Assembly (NCBI GenBank): GCA_959605275.1
Contig: CAUHFD010000108.1
Location: 1 to 9,005 of the forward strand
Length of the DNA: 9,005 nt
Direction of reading: 5' to 3'
DNA from: an uncultured Eubacteriales bacterium
GTDB taxonomy: Bacteria; Bacillota; Clostridia; Oscillospirales; Ruminococcaceae
Below, in pieces: positions 1 through 5,447 of the stretch (within the stretch, counting starts at the first letter, position 1; each line of letters begins with the position of its first letter). A program made the position numbers and the translations under genes. The notes under the pieces were generated by a model that did no database searches, was not told where the DNA came from, and saw nothing but the letters and a program-made list of their open reading frames with translations.

Positions 1-23
1 TCCCTACTTCGCACTACAACCTT

Positions 24-671
24 TTATTTTTTCGGAACTGTTTCCCAATCTTTCAAAAAGCGCTCAATTCCTTTTTCGGTCAATGGGTGGTTAATCATCT
101 GTATCATTACTTTATACGGTACCGTCGCAATATCGCAGCCTGCTTTTGCCGCCTCAATTACGTGGATTGGATTACGGATGCTCGCCGCAATAATTTCCGT
201 TTCAATCCCATGCACCGCAAAAATATCTGCGATATCACGAATCAGAATCATTCCCTCTGAGCCGATATCATCCAGCCTGCCTAAGAACGGGCTGACATAG
301 GTCGCTCCTGCACGAGCTGCCAATAATGCCTGTGCCGCCGAAAAAATCAGTGTGACATTCGTTTTTATCTTCTTCGCAGATAATATTTTAACTGCCTTTA
401 ATCCCTCTGCACACATTGGAATTTTAATGACAATATTCTTATGTATCTTTGCCAGCTCCAGAGCTTCCTCTACCATTTTTTCATGCTCCAGTGAGATGAC
501 TTCTGCCGAGATCGGACCGTCTACAATAGAGGTGATTTCTTTGACAACCTCAACAAAATCCCTGCCCTCTTTTGCGATTAAGGACGGGTTGGTAGTTACA
601 CCGCAGATTACACCCAATGATTCTGCTTCTTTGATTTCTTCTACATTTGCAGTATCCACAAATAATCTCAT
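24..671 (-). CDS. tal: Transaldolase, short TalC/FSA-type
   Basis: A 215-residue protein of the small transaldolase / fructose-6-phosphate aldolase family (TIM barrel, usual length about 215-220), cytosolic, in the non-oxidative pentose phosphate pathway. It has the N-terminal DTANVEEI segment, the GVTTNPSL motif (residues 24-31), the Schiff-base lysine K83 in VIKIPM, and the SPFLGRLDD segment (127-135). Aligned by eye to E. coli FsaA, the position of Gln59 is Glu57 here and that of Tyr131 is Phe129. Glu plus Phe is the pattern of true transaldolases, so I prefer transaldolase (dihydroxyacetone transfer from fructose-6-phosphate to erythrose-4-phosphate) over the aldolase often assigned automatically. 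The ATG start has a GGAAGGAA ribosome site 9 nt upstream (681-688). It lies downstream of the permease on the same strand, but a hairpin and its own promoter suggest a separate unit. The family is secure; the exact reaction is inferred. Confidence 0.94.
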   Translation of the reverse strand: MRLFVDTANVEEIKEAESLGVICGVTTNPSLIAKEGRDFVEVVKEITSIVDGPISAEVISLEHEKMVEEALELAKIHKNIVIKIPMCAEGLKAVKILSAKKIKTNVTLIFSAAQALLAARAGATYVSPFLGRLDDIGSEGMILIRDIADIFAVHGIETEIIAASIRNPIHVIEAAKAGCDIATVPYKVMIQMINHPLTEKGIERFLKDWETVPKK

Positions 672-696
672 AACAACACATTCCTTCCAAACGTCT

Positions 697-724
697 ATTT
701 TACAACGTACAGATGCTCTCGCAA
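697..724 (-). promoter_or_regulatory. Putative sigma-A promoter of the transaldolase gene
   Basis: On the minus strand there is a -35 TTGCGA (719-724), a 16-bp spacer and a -10 TAAAAT (697-702). The -10 matches consensus at 5 of 6 positions and the -35 at 4 of 6. Transcription would start near 690, leaving a leader of about 18-20 nt with the ribosome site just downstream. The call rests on position and match only. Confidence 0.5.
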
Positions 725-818
725 GTGTTTTTTTTATTGTAACATATTATATAAAATAAATCCAGAAAAATATTGCTCTATATTACTCAATTGTTGCTGT
801 GGTAAAATACAGAGACAG

Positions 819-852
819 AACAACCCCGATATGAAATCATACCGGGGTTGTT
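819..852 (-). terminator. Hairpin terminator of the purine permease gene
   Basis: The arms at 819-833 and 838-852 form a stem of about 15 bp with a 4-nt loop, starting about 27 nt past the permease stop. The only imperfect pair, 829/842, is a G-U wobble in minus-strand RNA but an A-C mismatch in plus-strand RNA, so the structure suits the permease transcript. The following sequence is only moderately U-rich (TTGTTCT), so termination may be partial. Confidence 0.7.
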
Positions 853-878
853 TCGAATATTGCTCTGCCAATTTCAAA

Positions 879-2273
879 TTATGACGGTAATACCAAAGTA
901 ATAATACGAAGGACAAATAACCCTGCCGCCACATACATAATCGGAGAAATATCTTTCCCTTTTCCAGTTACTAATTTGATGATAACCCATGCCAGCATCC
1001 CAAACATAATGCCATTTGCAATAGAATAGGTGAACGGCATCATCACAATTGCAAGGAATCCTCCCACCGTATCGGCAAAATCACCCTCAAAACTCATTTG
1101 AGTCACTGCTGACATCATCAATAATCCTACGATAATTAACGCCGGAGCTGTCGCAAAGCTTGGAATTGCCAAAAAAATCGGGGACAAAAATAAAGAAACC
1201 AAAAACAGCAAGCCGGTAACTACCGCAGTCAATCCGGTTTTGCCGCCCTCCGCAACACCGGCGCTGGACTCAACATAACTTGTAACAGTAGAGGTGCCGA
1301 GCATTGCACCCGAAACCGTACCGATTGCATCTGCCATTAAAGCACGTCCTGCACGTGGCAAATTTCCTTTCTCATCCAGCAGATTTGCTTTCGAGGCAAC
1401 ACCGACCAAAGTTCCCACTGTATCAAATAAATCCACAAAAAGGAACGCAAAAACGATGACCGCAAAAGAAACAATATTATTGATCATATAACTGAAATCA
1501 AATTGAAACAACGTCGGCATAATGGACGGCGGAAGGAAAGCGGAGGCATCCGAAAAGTTCGGAATCAAGCTGAAATTCGATACATTGTCCACGTGATACC
1601 AGCCACCGAGCTCTGCCACGATTCCCAACAACCATGTACCGACAATGCCGATCAAGATCGCTCCCTTTACTTTAAACGCCATCAAAATCGCAATCAACAT
1701 CACGCCGATAAGAGCAAGCGCCGCCGGAGCAGAAGACAGATCGCCGAGTTTAATTAAGGTATCGGAAGTAACCTGGTCTCCCACCAAATAAGCATCGCTG
1801 ACTACAATTCTTGCGCCTTTTAATCCAACAATCGTAATAAACAAACCGATACCGGCAGTAATACCGTATTTCAAATTTGCCGGTATCGCATTAACCAGCT
1901 TTTCCCTAAATTTAAACAGCGACAGTAAAATAAAAATAATACCTTCTACCAGAACAGCGGTCAAAGCAATTTTCCAGGCATTATCTCCCAGTCCCATGCC
2001 AAGACACACTGTATAAGTAAAGTATGCATTCAATCCCATACCGGAAGCAAGCGCAATCGGATAGTTAGCGAAAAATCCCATAATAAAGGTTGCCAACGCA
2101 GCAGACACGGCAGTTGCGGTAAACACCGCGCCCTTGTCCATTCCCGTGGCAGACAGCATATCGGGATTGACCGCAAGGATATACGCCATTGCCAAAAACA
2201 CGGTAATTCCTGCAACGACCTCAGTTCTGACCGTTGTCCCGTTTTCTTTCAATTTAAAAATTTTTTCTAACAT
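879..2273 (-). CDS. pbuG: Purine-base permease (NCS2 superfamily, AzgA/PbuG-like)
   Basis: A 464-residue polytopic inner-membrane permease, about the family's usual length, importing purine bases (guanine, hypoxanthine or adenine) by proton symport in characterised relatives. The sequence is almost all hydrophobic helices. Marker motifs of the AzgA-like (COG2252) branch are GMGLNAYF (78-85), FVDLFDTVGTL (279-289) and SYVESSAGVAEGGKTG (332-347). Asp281 and Glu335 sit where substrate- and proton-coupling residues lie in this superfamily. These motifs separate it from the xanthine and uracil branches, but exact substrates cannot be read from sequence. The ATG at 2273 is preferred; a TTG directly before it would add one residue. 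AAAGGG lies 10 nt upstream of the ATG. It is preceded by a strong promoter and a long leader and followed by a hairpin terminator, so it is probably monocistronic. The gene symbol is by analogy to B. subtilis. Confidence 0.92.
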   Translation of the reverse strand: MLEKIFKLKENGTTVRTEVVAGITVFLAMAYILAVNPDMLSATGMDKGAVFTATAVSAALATFIMGFFANYPIALASGMGLNAYFTYTVCLGMGLGDNAWKIALTAVLVEGIIFILLSLFKFREKLVNAIPANLKYGITAGIGLFITIVGLKGARIVVSDAYLVGDQVTSDTLIKLGDLSSAPAALALIGVMLIAILMAFKVKGAILIGIVGTWLLGIVAELGGWYHVDNVSNFSLIPNFSDASAFLPPSIMPTLFQFDFSYMINNIVSFAVIVFAFLFVDLFDTVGTLVGVASKANLLDEKGNLPRAGRALMADAIGTVSGAMLGTSTVTSYVESSAGVAEGGKTGLTAVVTGLLFLVSLFLSPIFLAIPSFATAPALIIVGLLMMSAVTQMSFEGDFADTVGGFLAIVMMPFTYSIANGIMFGMLAWVIIKLVTGKGKDISPIMYVAAGLFVLRIITLVLPS

Positions 2274-2439
2274 CAAGACACGTCCCTTTCATAAATATCA
2301 GCATTGGTGATAGTTCATTCACTTTAATACCAATATCAGATAAAAAAATTCGTATGAAACCATACCCTTCACGCTGAGGATTCTCTGATTGCAGCACCAT
2401 ACAGATGCAAGCATCAATCCGGAAAACTCTTTCATTTGA
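2274..2439 (-). promoter_or_regulatory. Long 5' leader of the purine permease, possible attenuator
   Basis: From the predicted start near 2439 to the ATG is about 165 nt with no credible gene. I searched by eye for the conserved purine-riboswitch junction sequences (such as GTTTCTACC) and did not find them. Halfway along, GTATG (2365-2361), a 4-nt loop and CATAC (2356-2352) form a 5-bp hairpin followed by seven Ts (2348-2342), which resembles a weak intrinsic terminator. A second GTATG at 2402-2398 could pair with the same CATAC and prevent that hairpin. A regulatory role is inferred from leader length and this alternative pairing; no ligand is proposed. Confidence 0.4.
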
Positions 2440-2445
2440 CAATTT

Positions 2446-2475
2446 ATTATACCGTTCTTTTTATTATTTTGTCAA
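2446..2475 (-). promoter_or_regulatory. Near-consensus sigma-A promoter of the purine permease
   Basis: The minus strand carries a perfect -35 TTGACA (2475-2470), an 18-bp AT-rich spacer and a perfect -10 TATAAT (2451-2446). Predicted start is about 2439. Such a strong promoter far upstream of the start codon suggests control acts after initiation or through a repressor. An inverted TTGACAA/TTGTCAA pair (2436-2442 and 2469-2475) brackets it. Confidence 0.82.
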
Positions 2476-2544
2476 TATCATAGCCTTTCTATGCTGACAT
2501 TCCGATAAATTCTTCATGATCCTAAATTTTCTTTCTAAAATGTG

Positions 2545-2573
2545 TTTATTTTTTCACGGTTTCGCTATATAAT
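2545..2573 (+). promoter_or_regulatory. Putative murC promoter
   Basis: A perfect -10 TATAAT lies at 2568-2573. At a 17-bp spacing the -35 is TTTATT (2545-2550), which matches consensus at only 3 of 6 positions. Transcription would start near 2580, giving a leader of about 55 nt. The -10 is convincing; the -35 is weak. Confidence 0.55.
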
Positions 2574-2635
2574 AGAATAGTGAAAAAATCCATTTATCAG
2601 GGACAGCTTTCCCCGATTCAGAAAGGCTTGATGAC

Positions 2636-3994
2636 ATGGTTGACAATAATATTTTACAAGGAAAAAAGCATCTGCATTTTATCGGTATCGGCGGTTCGGG
2701 TATGTATCCCCTCGCCCAAATCCTGCACAGTGAAGGATATTATATCACCGGTTCAGATAATAACGAAACAGATACCCTCGCCGCAGTCCGAAAAATGGGT
2801 ATCCCTGTGCATCTCGGTCAGTGCGCCGAAAACATTGCCGGCGCTGATTTGATCATACACACGGCTGCAATTATGAATGATAATCCGGAACTGATTGCTG
2901 CCAAAGCAAGCGGCGTGCCGGTACTGGAACGCTGTGAGCTGCTGGGATTGATTACCCGCCGCTATCATCATGCCATCTGCGTCAGCGGTACACACGGCAA
3001 GACTACGACTTCCTCTATCCTGACACAAATTCTGATGGAGGCAAACATTGATCCCAGTGCCGTAATCGGGGGAAAACTTCCGATTATCGGTGGAAGCGGC
3101 AGAGCCGGAAAATCCGATATCATGGTCTGTGAGTCCTGTGAATATGTTGACACCTTTTTACATCTTTCCCCGGATATTGCGATAATATTAAATATTGACC
3201 GGGATCATATGGAATATTTTAAAACTTTGGAACGACTGATTGGCTCTTTCCGAAAATTTGCTCAAATGGCAACCAAATCATTGATTGTCAATGGAGATGA
3301 TGCCAATACAATGAAAGCGGTAGAAGGACTCGGCAAAGAAACCATCACATTCGGTTGGTCAGATACAAACGATTATTACCCTGCTAATATCGGCAGAATA
3401 GATGACTGCTTTCGCAGCTATGACCTGATGTACCGCGGAAATAAACGCTGTACTGTTAAGCTTTACGTCCCCGGCAAACATAACATCCTAAACTCCATGG
3501 CTGCAGCAGCTGCAGCTTTTGCCGTCGGTGCAACGCCGGAGCAGGTCTCAGCCGGAATTGCGGATTTTCGCGGTGCCGGTCGCCGATTCGAAATTCTGGG
3601 AAAATGCAACGGCGCAGTGATTGCCGATGACTATGCGCATCATCCGGCTGAACTCAAAGTCACCTTGGAAGCTGCCAAGGAGCTGCATTACAAACGGGTG
3701 TGGGCGGTGTTTCAACCTTTTACTTACTCCCGTACCGCAATGCTGCTGGAGGATTTTGCCAAGGTACTGCCGATTGCCGACAAGGTAGTCATGACCGAAA
3801 TTATGGGATCACGGGAAAAGAATACCTACAATATTTATACCAAAGATCTCGCTGCAAAAATTGACGGCAGTGTGTGGTTTCCCACCTTTGAGGAGGTTGC
3901 CGCTTATCTGCGTCAAAACATCACCGAAGGGGATTTAGTCATTACTCTCGGCTGCGGCGATGTTTATAAAATTGCTAAAATGCTGATACAATAA
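2636..3994 (+). CDS. murC: UDP-N-acetylmuramate--L-alanine ligase MurC
   Basis: A 452-residue cytosolic Mur ligase (usual length about 450-480) that adds L-alanine to UDP-N-acetylmuramate with ATP, the first peptide step of the peptidoglycan precursor. The N-terminal Rossmann-like domain has the glycine-rich GIGGSGM (17-23) that binds the UDP sugar. The central ATPase domain has the P-loop GTHGKTTT (118-125), a CESCEY segment typical of clostridial MurC, ILNIDRDHMEYF, and GKHNILNSMAAAA with the Mur-ligase Asn. The C-terminal domain carries DDYAHHPAE and FQPFTYSRT. The usual His of QPHxYxR is Phe here, the only departure I noticed at a family motif. GAAAGG (2621-2626) lies 9 nt before the ATG at 2636; another ATG at 2631 is out of frame. 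A strong hairpin follows, so it is probably transcribed alone. Confidence 0.97.
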   Translation: MVDNNILQGKKHLHFIGIGGSGMYPLAQILHSEGYYITGSDNNETDTLAAVRKMGIPVHLGQCAENIAGADLIIHTAAIMNDNPELIAAKASGVPVLERCELLGLITRRYHHAICVSGTHGKTTTSSILTQILMEANIDPSAVIGGKLPIIGGSGRAGKSDIMVCESCEYVDTFLHLSPDIAIILNIDRDHMEYFKTLERLIGSFRKFAQMATKSLIVNGDDANTMKAVEGLGKETITFGWSDTNDYYPANIGRIDDCFRSYDLMYRGNKRCTVKLYVPGKHNILNSMAAAAAAFAVGATPEQVSAGIADFRGAGRRFEILGKCNGAVIADDYAHHPAELKVTLEAAKELHYKRVWAVFQPFTYSRTAMLLEDFAKVLPIADKVVMTEIMGSREKNTYNIYTKDLAAKIDGSVWFPTFEEVAAYLRQNITEGDLVITLGCGDVYKIAKMLIQ

Positions 3995-4015
3995 TTTGAT
4001 GATCGTCTACATCAG

Positions 4016-4057
4016 CGCAAGGACTGTCCCGCTTTTTTGAGTAGGACAGTCCTTGCG
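4016..4057 (+). repeat. 14-bp perfect inverted repeat after murC, possible terminator
   Basis: The arms 4016-4029 and 4044-4057 are perfectly complementary, GC-rich, and separated by a 14-nt loop holding a run of six Ts. The hairpin starts about 20 nt after the murC stop, as expected for a terminator, but no U-tract follows the 3' arm on either strand. Each arm contains an odd palindrome (GGACTGTCC and its partner GGACAGTCC). It may be a terminator of unusual form or a copy of a dispersed palindromic repeat. Confidence 0.6.
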
Positions 4058-4087
4058 GCATATATGGAAAATTTTTTCCGGAAGATA

Positions 4088-4116
4088 TTGACAAGTAAAT
4101 ATTATTATGATATTAT
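4088..4116 (+). promoter_or_regulatory. Sigma-A promoter of the SPFH operon
   Basis: A perfect -35 TTGACA (4088-4093), an exact 17-bp spacer and a -10 TATTAT (4111-4116, 5 of 6). The start is expected near 4123, giving a leader of about 27 nt before the ATG at 4150. A large inverted repeat overlaps the spacer, -10 and start site. Confidence 0.8.
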
Positions 4117-4136
4117 TTTGATATCATAATAATATT
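4098..4136. promoter_or_regulatory. Candidate operator: perfect 16-bp-arm inverted repeat
   Basis: The left arm 4098-4113 (AATATTATTATGATAT) and right arm 4121-4136 are exact reverse complements with a 7-nt spacer. It covers the 3' part of the promoter spacer, the -10 box and the predicted start. The left arm lies upstream of the transcript start, so the RNA cannot form the hairpin and a role as a protein-binding DNA site is more likely. The regulator is unknown; the ribbon-helix-helix protein encoded in this operon is the nearest candidate. Confidence 0.62.
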
Positions 4137-4149
4137 AGGAGTGACAAAG

Positions 4150-5178
4150 ATGAATGAAATTATTTTGAGTAATAAAAAAAACGGAATGGCAGTATTGCTG
4201 ATCACAATATTGATGTATCTACTCGCCATTGCCGTCTGTGTTTTCGGCGGGTTTCTCATTGACGGTTCACTCAGAATCCTCGGAGTCATATTGCTGGTTG
4301 TCAGCATTCTCTGGCTCTGTATCGGATGGATTCCGGTAATGGGACTTAAGGTGCTGAAACCACAAGAAGCGCTTGTCCTAACTTTATTTGGAAAATATAT
4401 AGGAACGCTGAAAAACGAAGGGTTCTATTATGTAAACCCATTTTGTGTCAGCGTGAATCCAGCCGCCAAAACAAAACTGAATCAAAGCGGTGATGTAGAC
4501 GGCGGTGCGAAAAACACAATTGTATACCCCTCAGTCTCAACAGCAGCAAGTATCGAGACGGTTAACAAAAAAATATCCTTGAAAATCATGACACTGAATA
4601 ATAATCGGCAAAAAATTAATGACTGTTTGGGCAACCCTGTGGAGATCGGCATTGCAGTGATGTGGCGGGTAGTAGATACCGCAAAAGCAGTATTCAACGT
4701 CGACAACTTTAAGGAATACCTGTCTTTGCAGTGTGACAGCGCACTGCGGAATATCGTGCGTATCTATCCTTACGATATCGCACCTAATGTAGATACTACC
4801 GGAGACGGCATCGCTGACGAGGGAAGTCTGCGCGGATCGAGCGAAGTAGTCGCTTCCCGTATCCGAGATGAAATTCAGCAAAAAGTCGGCGAGGCAGGCA
4901 TCGAAATCATCGAAGCACGTATTACCTATCTTGCATACGCACCTGAGATTGCCGCTGTTATGCTGCAAAGACAGCAGGCGTCCGCTATCATTGACGCAAG
5001 AAAAATGATCGTGGACGGTGCGGTCGGAATGGTAGAAATGGCGTTGGAGAGGTTAAACAGCAATAGTATTGTAGAGCTGGACGAGGAGCGGAAAGCAGCC
5101 ATGGTATCCAATCTTTTAGTGGTCCTTTGCGGCAATCATGACGCACAGCCGGTTATCAATTCAGGAAGTTTATATTAA
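4150..5178 (+). CDS. SPFH/Band-7 domain membrane protein
   Basis: A 342-residue member of the stomatin/prohibitin/flotillin/HflKC superfamily, whose members oligomerise on membranes as scaffolds or protease regulators; the specific role here is unknown. Two hydrophobic segments (about 12-37 and 41-63) form a short hairpin anchor. The SPFH domain follows (about 66-265), opening with VLKPQEALVLTLFGKY and including GNPVEIGIAVMWRVVDT (161-177) and EAGIEIIEARITYLAYAPEI (248-267). A helical C-terminal part (268-325) has the usual RQQASAIIDARK, and the tail ends NSGSLY. Residues 215-224 (DTTGDGIADE) resemble a calcium-binding loop inserted in the domain. The ATG at 4150 is chosen over a GTG at 4141 because AGGAG (4137-4141) is 8 nt before the ATG and overlaps the GTG. 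It is the first gene of a two-gene operon with the ribbon-helix-helix gene. Confidence 0.93.
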   Translation: MNEIILSNKKNGMAVLLITILMYLLAIAVCVFGGFLIDGSLRILGVILLVVSILWLCIGWIPVMGLKVLKPQEALVLTLFGKYIGTLKNEGFYYVNPFCVSVNPAAKTKLNQSGDVDGGAKNTIVYPSVSTAASIETVNKKISLKIMTLNNNRQKINDCLGNPVEIGIAVMWRVVDTAKAVFNVDNFKEYLSLQCDSALRNIVRIYPYDIAPNVDTTGDGIADEGSLRGSSEVVASRIRDEIQQKVGEAGIEIIEARITYLAYAPEIAAVMLQRQQASAIIDARKMIVDGAVGMVEMALERLNSNSIVELDEERKAAMVSNLLVVLCGNHDAQPVINSGSLY

Positions 5179-5179
5179 G

Positions 5180-5386
5180 ATGATGAATGAGACACAGCCC
5201 AAAAAGCAAGTTCCGCTCCGTCTTTCCGCCAAATTATATGAAGCCATCGCATCATGGGCAGAAGATGATTTCCGTTCCATAAATGGTCAGATTGAATATT
5301 TACTGTCCGAATGCGTCCGCCAGCGCAAAAAAAACGGCAAATATGTTTCTGATGAAATTGATTTGCCGCCCGAATTAGATATCTAA
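5180..5386 (+). CDS. Small ribbon-helix-helix (Arc-like) DNA-binding protein
   Basis: A 68-residue protein. Residues 10-16 (QVPLRLS) fit the DNA-contacting beta strand, 17-29 helix A, and 33-50 (SINGQIEYLLSECVRQR) helix B of the MetJ/Arc fold, which binds DNA as a dimer. A basic patch (RQRKKNGK) is followed by an acidic tail ending DLPPELDI. It could be a transcription factor or an antitoxin-like protein, but no toxin gene is next to it. The ATG at 5180 starts one base after the SPFH stop, and AGGAAG (5163-5168) lies 11 nt upstream inside the SPFH gene, so the two are cotranscribed and probably translationally coupled. An in-frame ATG at 5138 would overlap the SPFH gene by 41 bp and has no ribosome site. 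The stop codon is the edge of the terminator stem. Fold assignment is by motif; function is inferred. Confidence 0.88.
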   Translation: MMNETQPKKQVPLRLSAKLYEAIASWAEDDFRSINGQIEYLLSECVRQRKKNGKYVSDEIDLPPELDI

Positions 5387-5421
5387 AAACTCCGCACCGC
5401 TAAAAAGCGGTGCGGAGTTTT
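5386..5421. terminator. Bidirectional rho-independent terminator
   Basis: A perfect 15-bp stem (5386-5400 with 5407-5421; GC-rich core CTCCGCACCGC) and a 6-nt loop. It is flanked by T-runs in both directions: GAGTTTTTATT on plus and GAGTTTTTAGA on minus. It serves the SPFH operon from the left and carB from the right, whose stops lie at 5384 and 5450. The hairpin begins at the last base of the ribbon-helix-helix stop codon. Confidence 0.93.
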
Positions 5422-5447
5422 TATTGAACGAAACAGAACACATTACC

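Larger units (their letters stand above)
2274..2635. other. Divergent intergenic region, permease to murC
   Basis: This 362-bp AT-rich region holds the permease leader and promoter on the minus strand and the murC promoter and short leader on the plus strand. Between the two promoters (about 2476-2540) I see nothing recognisable. A TTG-initiated frame on the minus strand (2254-2442) begins at the predicted transcript start and has no ribosome site, so I do not call it a gene. Confidence 0.75.

Noticed and set aside
352..759. 135-codon plus-strand frame opposite the transaldolase gene
   Set aside because: It is antisense to a clear gene and its sequence is the low-complexity mirror of the transaldolase codons.
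734..934. 66-codon minus-strand frame between the permease and transaldolase genes
   Set aside because: It overlaps the permease 3' end and runs through the terminator hairpin; there is no ribosome site.
2274..2440. Purine (guanine/adenine) riboswitch in front of the permease
   Set aside because: Neither the conserved junction sequences nor a convincing three-way junction could be found on the minus strand. Only an unspecific leader is reported.
2254..2442. 62-codon minus-strand frame running through the permease leader into the permease gene, possible leader peptide
   Set aside because: It begins with TTG at the predicted transcript start, has no ribosome site, has unremarkable composition, and overlaps the permease start out of frame.
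2580..2852. 90-codon plus-strand frame starting at GTG 2580 and overlapping murC
   Set aside because: Its start lies at the predicted murC transcript start with no ribosome site, and most of it is murC read in another frame.
4066..4080. GGAAAA-TT-TTTTCC as an extra terminator after murC
   Set aside because: The stem is six mostly A-T pairs with a 2-nt loop, too weak to support; the strong hairpin just upstream is the better candidate.
4141..4149. GTG at 4141 as start of the SPFH protein
   Set aside because: The GTG overlaps the AGGAG ribosome site, which is well spaced for the ATG at 4150.
5138..5179. Upstream in-frame ATG extending the ribbon-helix-helix protein by 14 residues
   Set aside because: It has no ribosome site and would lie inside the SPFH gene; the ATG at 5180 has AGGAAG at usable distance and gives a normal N-terminus for the fold.
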